The position numbers were made by a program, and so were the translations under genes. Under the pieces are notes generated by a model. It ran no database searches. It had not been told where the DNA came from and saw nothing but the letters and a program-made list of their open reading frames with translations. A DNA stretch of 64,000 nt from Micromonospora pisi (lineage in GTDB: Bacteria > Actinomycetota > Actinomycetes > Mycobacteriales > Micromonosporaceae), in the NCBI RefSeq assembly GCF_003633685.1, contig NZ_RBKT01000001.1:4216001-4280000 (forward strand), written 5' to 3'. Below, piece by piece: positions 9,092 through 17,626 of the stretch. The first letter of the stretch is position 1. Every line of letters starts with the position of its first letter.

Positions 9092-9134
9092 TCACAAAAT
9101 GTGTGCCAGAGCCAGTTTTCACGCGGCGCCGACA
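9092..9134 (-). repeat. right terminal inverted repeat of the ISL3-type element
   Basis: Counterpart of 7428-7470, ending in GACA at 9134, followed by the CAGCC target duplication at 9135-9139. The transposase start lies 66 bases inside this end. Confidence 0.85.
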
Positions 9135-9463
9135 CAGCCGAAGGCAGCGAGATCGGAGCTGTCGATCATAAGTCCGGTCTCCTCTCGCACCTCATCGATC
9201 GCGGTGCCGACGAAGCTTCCTCCTGGCTCGGCGGCCCCTGCCGGTATCTCCCACAAACCAGAATCACGACGTCGCTGGAACAAGACGTGGTCAGCCGAGT
9301 CGAGGAGAACGACCTGTGCCCCGGGCATGAGCAGCAGTCGAGACCCGACCAACTGTCGAAGTTGCCAGGTGTAGGAACCGACATAACCCATCCGGTGATC
9401 AAACCAGAAGCGTGGCGATGCCGCGCTAACCACGGAGCGCCGGATCTCCGTCTTCCCGTGCGC

Positions 9464-9816
9464 CACACCGACACGGTGACCGGAGTGACCGAGGTGGTGA
9501 AGGTGCCGTGTGGGGCGACCCTCGCGGTGAAGTACAAGCCGTGCGCGGAGCGGAACCGCAGGTTGCGGATCCAGCAGATCCGGGAGGGCTGGCACCTCGC
9601 CGACGAACCCGCCATCGACCCGAACGCCCCAGCAAAGACGTCCTCGCCCTGGGTCCGGTCCGGGAGCACATGGAGTTCGAACGCGAAGCACTCCAGTACG
9701 AACCCGTGCACCCCGACCAACGAGCCACCCAACTCACCGACCTCGACGCCGGGATCGCCGAACTGGACGAAGCCCTCGGCGAGACGAACCTGCGCGGGTA
9801 CCTGACCGCGCCGCCT
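9464..9816 (+). pseudogene. remnant of an integrative-element replication initiator
   Basis: Only an N-terminal-type segment survives, in two frames. Frame one reads VTGVTEVVKVPCGATLAVKY, then CAERNRRLRIQQIREGWHLA. After a frameshift near 9630 it continues EHMEFEREALQYEPVHPDQR and TDLDAGIAELDEALGETNLR, ending TAPP. Cys-pair segments followed by REGWH and an acidic coiled region resemble, from memory of the family, the replication initiators of actinomycete integrative conjugative elements. The catalytic part is missing: the sequence runs directly into an integrase tail, so an internal deletion probably removed the middle of an element. Confidence 0.6.
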
Positions 9817-9846
9817 CGGACTCTCGAAGCCGGAACGGCTCGCGGC

Positions 9847-10159
9847 GGCGAGGCGTGGGCGGATCTGGATCTCGTCTTCGCCAGCACCATCGGCCCGGGA
9901 TGGAGCCGCGAGACGTGAACCGGCGCTTCGAGCAGTTGCGCCAGGCGGCCGGGTTGGAGTGGCTGCACCTGCACGATCTGCGGCACGCGTTCGCGACCTT
10001 CCTCCTCGACCAGGGGAGGAGCTGCGGACCGTCATGGAACTGCTGGGCCACTCCACGATCCGGATGACGGCGGACACCTACGGGCATGTCCTGCCGGCTC
10101 GGGCCCGCAACGCCGCCTCGGCGATTGACCGGGCGTTGGGCGGGGAGGAGTCGGCGTGA
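9847..10159 (+). pseudogene. tyrosine integrase C-terminal remnant
   Basis: Three frames must be joined to read it: AWADLDLVFASTIGPG, then EPRDVNRRFEQLRQAAGLEW continuing LHLHDLRHAFATFLLDQG, then EELRTVMELLGHSTIRMTAD and TYGHVLPARA. The HDLRH box, the LGHS block and the Tyr of DTYGH are hallmark tyrosine-recombinase motifs. Frameshifts lie near 9900 and 10016. It ends 50 bases from tRNA-Ala, the usual place for an integrase gene beside its attachment site. It is inactive as written. Confidence 0.85.
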
Positions 10160-10208
10160 GAATCCCTTGGCTGTACTCGTACCCAAGGTCAACGCGTGAA
10201 AGTGCTGG

Positions 10209-10281
10209 TGGAGCCAAGGGGACTCGAACCCCTAACCCCTGCCTTGCAAAGGCAGTGCTCTGCCAGTTGAGCTATGGCCCC
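10209..10281 (-). tRNA. tRNA-Ala (anticodon TGC)
   Basis: A 73-base cloverleaf on the reverse strand. The acceptor arm GGGGCCA pairs with TGGCTCC plus discriminator A, the anticodon loop is CTTTGCAAG, and the T-arm contains GGTTCGAGTCC. The CCA end is not encoded. The degenerate integrase just downstream of its 3' end suggests this gene was the attachment target of an integrative element. Confidence 0.97.
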
Positions 10282-10323
10282 GGGCGGCGTCGGCCGCCGG
10301 GTCGGGCAATCCGGGTCGCGGGA

Positions 10324-10452
10324 TTACCGAAGGTCGGGCGCGGTGGTGGCCTCGTGCCACAGCGCGCGCTCGTCGTTGGATTCCTTGACCTTTTTGGCGA
10401 TCAGGGCCGCCACGCCGACAACGCTGGCGAGGATCAGAAGCTTCTTGAACAT
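10324..10452 (-). CDS. DLW-39 family small membrane protein
   Basis: A 42-residue protein beginning MFKKLLILASVVGVAALIAK: a short basic start, one hydrophobic helix, then a charged tail ending ALWHEATTAPDLR. Small proteins of this pattern (DLW-39 family) are conserved in actinobacteria near gyrA and these tRNA genes, with no assigned function. It sits between tRNA-Ile and tRNA-Ala on the same strand, with GAGGGAC as a plausible ribosome binding site. Confidence 0.88.
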   Translation of the reverse strand: MFKKLLILASVVGVAALIAKKVKESNDERALWHEATTAPDLR

Positions 10453-10493
10453 GACAGTCCCTCACGCTCGACTGCTGTCGGACGGTCTAAAAG

Positions 10494-10567
10494 TGGGGCT
10501 AGCTGGAATCGAACCAGCGACCTCAGAGTTATCAGCTCTGCGCTCTAACCGACTGAGCTATAGCCCC
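10494..10567 (-). tRNA. tRNA-Ile (anticodon GAT)
   Basis: A 74-base cloverleaf on the reverse strand. It has acceptor GGGGCTA, D-arm AGCTCAGTCGGTTAGAGC, anticodon loop CTGATAACT and T-arm GGTTCGATTCC, without encoded CCA. The tRNA-Ile/tRNA-Ala pair downstream of gyrA is a common actinobacterial arrangement. Confidence 0.97.
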
Positions 10568-10693
10568 GTGCGACGAGCAAGGTTACCGTACCTTCGGGCG
10601 ATCTCCCAACTCGGGGGCTGACCCCCGCGCCGAGCTGCGGCGATGCCTCGCGCGCGGACCGCCACGGTGGTCCTGGAAGACGCTACCGAATAC

Positions 10694-10732
10694 AAAACGC
10701 CGGGGCCACCGCATTCGCGGGACCCCGGCGTT
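10694..10732 (-). terminator. rho-independent terminator of the DUF3566 gene
   Basis: Perfect 10-bp arms AACGCCGGGG (10696-10705) and CCCCGGCGTT (10723-10732). On the reverse strand the hairpin is followed by a T-run, seen as CAAAA on the + strand. It lies 10 bases after the DUF3566 stop. Confidence 0.8.
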
Positions 10733-10742
10733 CCGCACGTTG

Positions 10743-11735
10743 TCAGTCGCGCTCGGCGAGGGTCAACTCGATCCCACCGACCAGGTCGGCACAGACGTTG
10801 TAGACAAACGCGCCGAGCGTGGCCAGCGCGGTGAAGAGCACCACGTTCACCAGCCCGATCAGTGCCGAGCTGAGGATCACGCCCTTGGCAGTGATGGTGA
10901 AGGCGTTGTCACTCTGACCGCCGCCAGCGTTGATCAGGTCGGCCAGGCTGCTGTTCACGCTCTCGAACACGCCCATGGCGTCGAGGGCGAGGTAGAGCAC
11001 CGAGGTCGCCACGATCACGACGACAAAGAGCACCAGAGACACCGCGAACGAGAACTTCATGACGGACCAGGGGTCGATCCGCTTGAGGTTCAGCCGGGCC
11101 CGACGCGGCCCGCGCGAGGCCGCAGAGCCGACCGAATTGCGGGCCGACCGCACCGCCTCGCTGACCCGCGCGGCACCGACCGCGGCCGCGGCACCGAAGG
11201 TACGTCCCGCTCCGCCGCCGGGGTTCGGTCGAGCCGTTCCGGTGGCGGGCCCCTCGTCCTTGCCACCCGGCCCCGCGACGGGTGTTCCCGACGCCGCCTG
11301 ACCCAGCCCGGACATGCCCGGCAGGGCCTGCCCGGGGGTGGTCTGCCCGGGGGTGGCCTGTCCCGGAGTCGGCGCACCCGGGGGCTGCGGGCGGCCGGGC
11401 GTGGTCGGCCGGTTCTGCGCACCCGGTCCCGCCGACCCGCTGGGCGACGTGGCGGCCGACGACGCGGCGGCGGCCGATGCCGTGCCGGACGACGACGCGG
11501 CGCTCCCGTCGGCTCCGGGGGCTTCCGCCGGACGGCTCGCCTCACCGCTGGGCTGGTCCGGCGGCGGCGGCATGCCGGGTGCCCGGGTGAACTTCGGCGA
11601 CGGCGCGTCGGCGGGGACAACCGCCCGGCCGACGGCCGCGCGGCCGGTCGCTGGTGCGCCGCCGGCGGCGGCCTCCTCATCGACCGGGTTGGCCGAGGTC
11701 CCCGCGCTCCCCGACTTCGCCTGTGTCTCCGTCAT
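10743..11735 (-). CDS. DUF3566 domain membrane protein
   Basis: Protein of 330 residues starting MTETQAKSG. The first 200 residues are Pro/Ala/Gly-rich and disordered, including the short repeat TPGQATPGQTTPGQA. The C-terminal 120 residues form the DUF3566 region with two membrane segments (FSFAVSLVLFVVVIVATSVL and LIGLVNVVLFTALATLGAFV). It starts three bases after the gyrA stop, so it is cotranscribed with gyrA. The equivalent gene sits after gyrA in mycobacteria; its role there is not well established. Confidence 0.9.
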   Translation of the reverse strand: MTETQAKSGSAGTSANPVDEEAAAGGAPATGRAAVGRAVVPADAPSPKFTRAPGMPPPPDQPSGEASRPAEAPGADGSAASSSGTASAAAASSAATSPSGSAGPGAQNRPTTPGRPQPPGAPTPGQATPGQTTPGQALPGMSGLGQAASGTPVAGPGGKDEGPATGTARPNPGGGAGRTFGAAAAVGAARVSEAVRSARNSVGSAASRGPRRARLNLKRIDPWSVMKFSFAVSLVLFVVVIVATSVLYLALDAMGVFESVNSSLADLINAGGGQSDNAFTITAKGVILSSALIGLVNVVLFTALATLGAFVYNVCADLVGGIELTLAERD

Positions 11736-11738
11736 CAA

Positions 11739-14264
11739 CTAGTCCTGTTCGTCAGGCTCGTCGGCATTGCGAGCAATGGCCACGATCGTCACACCATCCG
11801 GGAGGTCCATCAGCTTGACCCCCATTGTGTTCCGATCGCGTGTACGGCGTACAGGCTTCACCGGAGTCCGGATCACGCCGCCGTTACTGGTGATCGCGAA
11901 CAGCTCGTCGTCCGGGCTGATCACAGCTGCGCCGACCAGTCCACCACGACGTTCGGTGATCTTTGCGGTCAGCACACCCTTTCCTCCCCGGCCCTGGACC
12001 GGATATTCCTCGATCGGCGTACGTTTTGCGTACCCGCCGTTCGTCGCCACCAGGACGTCCATCCCTTCGCGGACCACCTCCATGGCCAGCAGGACGTCGT
12101 CGTCGGTGAAGCGCATCCCGATCACGCCGGTGGTGGCCCGGCCCATCGGACGGAGCGCCTCGTCGGTGGCGTTGAACCGGATCGCTTGCGCCTTTTTGGA
12201 CACCAGCAGGAGATCATCCTCTGGTCCGGCAAGTGCCGCTCCGACCAACTCGTCCTCGTCCCGAAGGTTGATCGCGATGATGCCGCCGGAACGGTTGGAG
12301 TCGAACTCCTCCAGCTTGGTCTTCTTGACCAGGCCCTTCTGGGTCGCCAACACCAGATACGGCGCGACCTGGTAGTCCGGGATCTGGATGACCTGGGCGA
12401 TCTGCTCGTCCGGCTGGAAGGCGAGCAGGTTCGCGACGTGCTGCCCCTTCGCCGTCCGGCTCGCCTCGGGCAGCTCGTACGCCTTCGCCCGGTACACCCG
12501 GCCCTTGTTGGTGAAGAAGAGCATCCAGTTGTGCGTGGAGCAGACGAAGAAGTGGCTGACGATGTCGTCCTGGCGCAGCGTGGCGCCGCTGACACCCTTG
12601 CCACCCCGGCGCTGCGACCGGTAGAGGTCGACCTTGGTCCGCTTGGCGTACCCGGTCCGGGTGATGGTGACGACCACGTCCTCGCGGGCGATCAGGTCCT
12701 CCATCGAGACCTCGCCGTCGAACGGCAGGACCTTGGTACGCCGCTCGTCACCCCACTTGGCCACGATCTCGCCGAGCTCCTCGGAAATGATCTTCCGCTG
12801 ACGCTCCGGCTTGGCCAGGATGTCCTTCAGGTCGGCAATCTCGATCTCGATCTTCGCCAACTCGTCGATGATCTTCTGGCGCTCCAGCGCGGCGAGCCGC
12901 CGCAGCTGCATGTCGAGGATCGCGGTCGCCTGGATCTCGTCGATCTCCAACAGCTGGATCAGGCCCTGCCGTGCCTCTTCCACCGTCGGTGAGCGCCGGA
13001 TCAGGGCGATCACGTCGTCGAGCGCGTCCAGCGCCCGAACCAGACCGCGCAGGATGTGCGCCCGCTCCTCGGCCTTACGCAGCCGGTACGCGGTCCGCCT
13101 GCGGATCACGTCGATCTGGTGCTCGACGTAGTAGCGGATGAACTGGGCGAGGTTGAGCGTGCGCGGCACCCCGTCGACCAGGGCCAGCATGTTGGCGCCG
13201 AAGGTCTCCTGGAGCTGGGTGTGCTTGTAGAGGTTGTTCAGCACGACCTTGGCGACCGCGTCGCGCTTGAGTACCAGCACGATCCGCATACCGGTACGCC
13301 CGGAGGACTCGTCGCGGATGTCGGCGATGCCGGCGAGCTTGCCCTCCTTGATCAGCTCAGCGATCCGCTCGGCCAGGTTGTCCGGGTTGACCTGGTACGG
13401 CAACTCGCTGACGACGAGCGAGGTACGCCCCCGCTTGTCCTCCTCCACCTCGACCACGGCCCGCATCCGGATCGAACCGCGGCCGGTCCGGTACGCGTCC
13501 TGGATCGGTTGGTGGCCGACGATCAGGCCGTAGGTCGGGAAGTCCGGCCCCTTGACGATCTCGATCAGGGCGTCGAGGGTGGTCGCCTCGTCGGCTTCCG
13601 GGTTCTCCAGGCACCACTGCACCGCCGCGCCGATCTCGCGCAGGTTGTGCGGCGGGATCTTGGTGGCCATGCCGACCGCGATGCCCTCGGAGCCGTTGAG
13701 CAGCAGGTTGGGAATCCGCGACGGCAGGATCGTCGGTTCCTTGGCCCGGCCGTCGTAGTTGTCCTGGAGGTCGACGGTGTCCTCGTCGATGTCCCGGAGC
13801 ATCTCCATCGCCAGCGGGTCGAGCTTGCACTCGGTGTACCGCATGGCGGCGGCAGGGTCGTTACCCGGCGAACCGAAGTTGCCGTTGCCGTCGACCAGCG
13901 GGTAGCGCAGCGACCAGGGCTGGGCCATCCGGACGAGCGCGTCGTAGATGGAGGAGTCGCCGTGCGGGTGGAACTGACCCATCACGTCGCCGACCACCCG
14001 GGAGCACTTCACGTACCCCCGGTCGGGCCGGTATCCGGAGTCGAACATGGCGTAGAGGATCTTGCGGTGTACGGGCTTGAGGCCGTCCCGTACGTCCGGC
14101 AGGGCGCGACCGACGATCACGCTCATCGCGTAGTCGAGGTAGGACCGCTGCATCTCCACCTCGAGCCCCACCGGCTCGATGCGGTCGTGCTGGACCACCG
14201 CCCCGCCGGCGGCAGCCGCTTCCGGCTCGCTATCGAAGGACTCGGGAGTATCCGTCACTGTCAA
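11739..14264 (-). CDS. gyrA: DNA gyrase subunit A
   Basis: Breakage-reunion subunit of DNA gyrase, 841 residues, acting with GyrB to introduce negative supercoils using ATP. The N-terminal winged-helix/tower domain carries [19 protein letters not shown] and the active-site tyrosine in AAMRYTECK. The quinolone-determining positions read Ser and Asp (GDSS..YD), the usual drug-sensitive residues. The C-terminal beta-pinwheel contains the GyrA box as QRRGGKG. It follows gyrB on the same strand after 173 bases that contain two perfect DnaA boxes, and leads into the DUF3566 gene. Confidence 0.99.
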   Translation of the reverse strand: MTVTDTPESFDSEPEAAAAGGAVVQHDRIEPVGLEVEMQRSYLDYAMSVIVGRALPDVRDGLKPVHRKILYAMFDSGYRPDRGYVKCSRVVGDVMGQFHPHGDSSIYDALVRMAQPWSLRYPLVDGNGNFGSPGNDPAAAMRYTECKLDPLAMEMLRDIDEDTVDLQDNYDGRAKEPTILPSRIPNLLLNGSEGIAVGMATKIPPHNLREIGAAVQWCLENPEADEATTLDALIEIVKGPDFPTYGLIVGHQPIQDAYRTGRGSIRMRAVVEVEEDKRGRTSLVVSELPYQVNPDNLAERIAELIKEGKLAGIADIRDESSGRTGMRIVLVLKRDAVAKVVLNNLYKHTQLQETFGANMLALVDGVPRTLNLAQFIRYYVEHQIDVIRRRTAYRLRKAEERAHILRGLVRALDALDDVIALIRRSPTVEEARQGLIQLLEIDEIQATAILDMQLRRLAALERQKIIDELAKIEIEIADLKDILAKPERQRKIISEELGEIVAKWGDERRTKVLPFDGEVSMEDLIAREDVVVTITRTGYAKRTKVDLYRSQRRGGKGVSGATLRQDDIVSHFFVCSTHNWMLFFTNKGRVYRAKAYELPEASRTAKGQHVANLLAFQPDEQIAQVIQIPDYQVAPYLVLATQKGLVKKTKLEEFDSNRSGGIIAINLRDEDELVGAALAGPEDDLLLVSKKAQAIRFNATDEALRPMGRATTGVIGMRFTDDDVLLAMEVVREGMDVLVATNGGYAKRTPIEEYPVQGRGGKGVLTAKITERRGGLVGAAVISPDDELFAITSNGGVIRTPVKPVRRTRDRNTMGVKLMDLPDGVTIVAIARNADEPDEQD

Positions 14265-14293
14265 CCCTTATCAGACTAATTAGCCGCTTTCCC

Positions 14294-14333
14294 TGTGGAT
14301 AACGGCTGTGGAAACCGTCGAAGCTGTGGATAA
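14294..14333 (-). promoter_or_regulatory. two perfect DnaA boxes upstream of gyrA
   Basis: TTATCCACA occurs twice on the reverse strand, at 14294-14302 and 14325-14333, about three helical turns apart. Both lie 30-70 bases before the gyrA start in the gyrB-gyrA gap. A degenerate third copy follows at 14337. Such boxes could let DnaA control gyrA transcription, or could bind DnaA away from oriC. Confidence 0.75.
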
Positions 14334-14437
14334 CCATGTGGATTTCACCTGCCCGTACCCACCGGTCACCCTCATGTCCACCCTCGGTCATCCGGAAACC
14401 CGCGTCGCCGGTGAGACCTTGGTGTCCAGGATTAGCC

Positions 14438-16381
14438 TTAAATATCCAGGAACCGGACATCCTTCGCGTTCCGCTGGATGAACGACCGGCGCGCTTCCAC
14501 GTCCTCACCCATGAGAACGCTGAAGAGCTCGTCGGCGGTTGCCGCGTCGTCGAGCGTGACCTGACGCAGCGTACGCGTTGCCGGGTTCATGGTGGTCTCC
14601 CAGAGTTCCGGGTAGTTCATCTCGCCCAGACCCTTGAACCGCTGGATGTCGTCCGGCTTGGCGTTGGCCTTCTTCTGCTGCCGCAACGCGATCAGTCCGT
14701 CCCGCTCCCGGTCGGAGTAGGCGTACTGGGCGTCGTCGCCCTTCTTGTTCCACTTGATCTTGTACAGCGGCGGGGCGGCCAGATAAACGTGACCCAGCTC
14801 GACCAGCGGCCGCATGAAGCGGAACAGCAGGGTCAGCAGCAGCGTCTGGATGTGCTGTCCGTCGACGTCGGCGTCGGCCATCAGCACCACCTTGTGGTAC
14901 CGCAGCTTCTCCATGTCGAAGTCGTCGTGGATGCCGGTGCCCAGCGCCGTGATCAACGCCTGGACCTCGTTGTTCTTCAGCACCCGGTCGATCCGGGCCT
15001 TCTCCACGTTGAGGATCTTGCCGCGGATCGGCAGGATCGCCTGGGTACGCGGATCACGCCCCTGCTTGGCCGAGCCACCGGCGGAGTCACCCTCGACGAT
15101 GAACACCTCGGACTCGCGCGGGTCGGTCGACTGGCAGTCGGCCAGCTTGCCCGGCATCGAGCCGGACTCAAGCAGCGACTTGCGCCGGGCCAGCTTGCGC
15201 GCCTGGGCGGCGGCGATCCGGGCCCGAGCGGCCTGCGATGCCTTGGTAATGATCATCTTGGCTTCGGCCGGATTCCGGTCGAACCAGTCCACCAGCCACT
15301 CGTTGCAGACCCGCAGCACGAAGCTCTTCACCGGGGTGTTGCCGAGCTTGGTCTTGGTCTGGCCCTCGAACTGAGGGTTGGCCAACTTGACCGAGATGAT
15401 CGCGGCAAGCCCCTCCCGGATGTCCTCGCCGGAGAGCTTCTCGTCGCCCTTGAGGAGCTTCTTCTCCGCGCCGTACTTGTTGACCACACCGGTCAACGCG
15501 GCCCGGAAGCCCTCCTCGTGGGTACCACCCTCATGGGTGTTGATCGTGTTGGCGAAGGTGTAGACCGACTCACCGTAGGACTCGTTCCACTGCATGGCAA
15601 TCTCGACCGACATGCCCTCCTCCTCGGCCCCGAACTCGACCACGGTCTTGTGGATCGGGCTCTTCGAGGCGTTCAGGTGGCGGACGAAGTCGGCGATACC
15701 GCCCTTGTAGCAGAAGGTCACCTCGCGCGGCTTGCCGTCCTCCTCCTGGACCCGCTCGTCGCGCAGCTGGATGGTGAGCCCCCGGTTGAGGAAGGCCATC
15801 TCCTGGAGCCGGCGGTAGATCGTCTCGAAGGTGAACTCGACCGTCTCAAAGATCGTCGGGTCCGGCCAGAACGACACCGAGGAGCCGCTCAGGTTGGTGG
15901 TCTCGCCCTTCTCCAGCGGCGTCGGCTTGGAGTTGTGGTACTGCTGCCGCCAGACGTTGCCGTCCTTGTGGATCTCCAGAGCCATCCGTACGGAGAGGGC
16001 GTTCACCACCGAGACGCCGACACCGTGCAGGCCGCCGGAGACCGCGTACGCCTTGCCGTCGAACTTGCCGCCGGCGTGCAGCACGGTCAGCGCCACCTCG
16101 ACGCCGGGCTTCTTCAGCTTGGGGTGGATGTCGACCGGGAACCCACGGCCGTTGTCGACCACGCGTACGCCGCCGTCGGCGAGGATCGTCACCAGGATGG
16201 TGTCGCAGTATCCGGCGAGCGCCTCGTCGACCGCGTTGTCGACAACCTCCCAGACCAAGTGGTGCAGACCGCGCTCGCCGGTCGATCCGATGTACATACC
16301 GGGCCGCTTGCGGACCGCCTCCAGGCCCTCGAGCACCTGGATCGACTCGGCACCGTATTCCTGCTTGTCCTGCGCTGCCAC
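14438..16381 (-). CDS. gyrB: DNA gyrase subunit B
   Basis: ATPase subunit of DNA gyrase. From the GTG at 16381 ([20 protein letters not shown]) the product is 647 residues. This start matches the usual family N-terminus; other starts up to 16471 would add an atypical basic leader. The GHKL ATPase motifs are present ([37 protein letters not shown]), as are the [20 protein letters not shown] and the metal aspartates in [11 protein letters not shown]. It precedes gyrA on the same strand, and the pair is probably supercoiling-regulated. Confidence 0.98.
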   Translation of the reverse strand: MAAQDKQEYGAESIQVLEGLEAVRKRPGMYIGSTGERGLHHLVWEVVDNAVDEALAGYCDTILVTILADGGVRVVDNGRGFPVDIHPKLKKPGVEVALTVLHAGGKFDGKAYAVSGGLHGVGVSVVNALSVRMALEIHKDGNVWRQQYHNSKPTPLEKGETTNLSGSSVSFWPDPTIFETVEFTFETIYRRLQEMAFLNRGLTIQLRDERVQEEDGKPREVTFCYKGGIADFVRHLNASKSPIHKTVVEFGAEEEGMSVEIAMQWNESYGESVYTFANTINTHEGGTHEEGFRAALTGVVNKYGAEKKLLKGDEKLSGEDIREGLAAIISVKLANPQFEGQTKTKLGNTPVKSFVLRVCNEWLVDWFDRNPAEAKMIITKASQAARARIAAAQARKLARRKSLLESGSMPGKLADCQSTDPRESEVFIVEGDSAGGSAKQGRDPRTQAILPIRGKILNVEKARIDRVLKNNEVQALITALGTGIHDDFDMEKLRYHKVVLMADADVDGQHIQTLLLTLLFRFMRPLVELGHVYLAAPPLYKIKWNKKGDDAQYAYSDRERDGLIALRQQKKANAKPDDIQRFKGLGEMNYPELWETTMNPATRTLRQVTLDDAATADELFSVLMGEDVEARRSFIQRNAKDVRFLDI

Positions 16382-16878
16382 CTTGGCCACTTTCTCGCAC
16401 CATCCGGGCACCAGGGCGCGGCGGCGCGGGTTCGGCGGGCACAGCGACCTCGGCGCACGGACCGGCACCACGATTAAACTGCGGATACGGTCGAAAGCGC
16501 CGGTCGCCGCGGATGCCCGCGGATCGCGATCGGCTCAGACCCGGTGCGGACTGGTGGCACGGGCCGGCCGGCCCGCGTCGTCGCTCCACACCCTGTCCTC
16601 GTCTCTGCGTCAATCCTACTGTGCCGAGACGACAGAACCAGTACGCGGCACCCCAGCGGGCCGCCTCAGACCTCCGTAGCGGGCCGCACCCCGCCTCCCA
16701 CGACTCCCCCCACACGCCAACAGTCGGATCATCGCCGCTCTCCGGCGCGACGCTCGATCCGAGAACGGATCTTGTCGGCTGGGGGGTCGCGCGAACCGCT
16801 CGCCGTGCCGTAACTTTGCGTCGCTGTCGCCGTGCCTCGGACGGCCGGTTCTGCTTGCGCTCAGGAAGGTGACGACCG
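16382..16878. other. divergent intergenic region upstream of gyrB
   Basis: About 500 bases between the divergent gyrB and the unknown gene at 16879. It must hold both promoters, but I could not fix a clear -35/-10 pair. No DnaA box, stable hairpin or coding signal was recognised. Confidence 0.5.
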
Positions 16879-17433
16879 ATGGGGCTGGACAACGTCGCGG
16901 TGCATTGGCCGCGGACCGGCCGCTTCTACGACCCGGTGGCCCCGGCCGACTTCGTCGACTTCGGCGATCTCGCTGACGCTCCCGAGGTCGCCGCGCCGAC
17001 CGCCGCGCTGGCCGGTCACATCGCCAAGACCGGAACGGTCCGCGCGACCGCCTACACCGAACTGGTCGACCTCCTGCTGGGCCTGGACGGTGTGCTCTAC
17101 GCCACAGAGGCGGCCGCCGAAGACGAGGACCCGGTGATCGACCCCGACGGCTGCGCCTGGATCGCCGGCGGCCTGGAGCGCTTCGTCGACGGCCACCGCC
17201 AACACGGCGATCTGGTGACCTTCGACACGGTCGGCGCCGTACTCCGTTCGGCGCTCGCCGACGGCCGCCTCGCCGAGCAGCAGTTGCGCTGGCTGGAAAG
17301 CCGACTCGACGCGCTCCGGGACGAGTCGGGCGAGGCACCGCAGTGGAGCTTCGTACGCTCCGAACTGAGCGTGCTGGCCGGCTTCTACCGGCGCTGTGCC
17401 GACCGCGGGTTCGCCGTCTACGCCGACTCCTGA
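16879..17433 (+). CDS. conserved-looking protein of unknown function
   Basis: Soluble acidic protein of 184 residues, starting MGLDNVAVHWPRTGRFYD after a good ribosome binding site (GGAAGGTGA, 8 bases upstream). It has no membrane segment or recognised motif. Visible features are several acidic helices, TAYTELVDLLLGLDGVLY, GCAWIAGGLERFVDGHRQHG and a C-terminal YRRCADRGFAVYADS. Base composition and third-position GC match the neighbours, so it is a real gene. It is a single unit divergent from gyrB. I do not recognise a family. Confidence 0.78.
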   Translation: MGLDNVAVHWPRTGRFYDPVAPADFVDFGDLADAPEVAAPTAALAGHIAKTGTVRATAYTELVDLLLGLDGVLYATEAAAEDEDPVIDPDGCAWIAGGLERFVDGHRQHGDLVTFDTVGAVLRSALADGRLAEQQLRWLESRLDALRDESGEAPQWSFVRSELSVLAGFYRRCADRGFAVYADS

Positions 17434-17626
17434 TCCGGCCCCGCTCAGCCCGCGTCAGCGTCCGCCCAGTTCAGTGCGGGTACGCACCGGGTGAGGTCGA
17501 TCACGAGAAGTAAACGTTTCACTACAACTCAGGCCAGTATTGCGGGTCGTCACCGAGGGTCGGTGACGAGTCGGGATCTGGTGGGTGCGTACCGCGGCCG
17601 CCTTCCAAGGGGGTCGGCACGCGACC

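Larger units (their letters stand above)
7428..9134. mobile_element. ISL3-family insertion sequence, 1707 bp
   Basis: The ends begin TGTC and form imperfect inverted repeats of 43 bp (36 matches), sharing the core CTGGCTCTGGCACACATT. The 5-base sequence CAGCC flanks both sides (7423-7427 and 9135-9139) and looks like the target duplication. Removing the element plus one copy repairs the NUDIX frame. Classical ISL3 ends start at the inner GGCTCT (7450), and the family usually makes 8-bp duplications, so this boundary is unusual. One transposase gene fills the element, with 60 and 66 non-coding bases at the ends. Confidence 0.85.
7185..9391 (-). pseudogene. NUDIX hydrolase gene interrupted by an insertion sequence
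   Basis: The 5' part (9391 down to 9135) encodes MGYVGSYTWQLRQLVGSRLL, a near-Nudix box GAAEPGGSF...DEVREETGL, and ends AAFGC. The 3' part (7422 down to 7185) continues LSEPDAHVITYPNGDRMHCF and finishes with the stop at 7185. Joining 9391-9135 to 7422-7185 gives 495 bases, exactly 165 codons, and restores the family block FGCLSEP. A 1707-bp ISL3-type element therefore splits an otherwise intact 164-residue ADP-ribose/NUDIX-type hydrolase. Two Nudix-box positions also deviate (E to G, R to D). The 5' fragment ends at a TGA within the element's end. No function is expected unless the element excises. Confidence 0.85.

Noticed and set aside
7428..9134. Nested insertion of an ISL3 element into a small palindromic element
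   Set aside because: The inner flanks (TGAAGTCT and AGTTTTCA) show no direct duplication, so a single insertion with extended ends is simpler.
9119..9691. Reading the NUDIX 5' fragment from 9691 as a longer protein
   Set aside because: Residues before MGYVGSYTWQ are antisense to the replication-initiator remnant and have no family similarity.
11282..11742. Pro/Ala-rich open frames over the DUF3566 5' region
   Set aside because: Frame shadows of the low-complexity region; no start signal or motif.
10740..12992. Long open frame of 750 codons on the + strand opposite the DUF3566 and gyrA genes
   Set aside because: It is the antisense shadow of gyrA in GC-rich DNA; its composition is Arg/Asp/Gly-biased with no domain, while gyrA is unmistakable on the other strand.
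14336..16477. Open frame of 713 codons on the + strand across gyrB
   Set aside because: Shadow of gyrB; no motif and no ribosome binding site.
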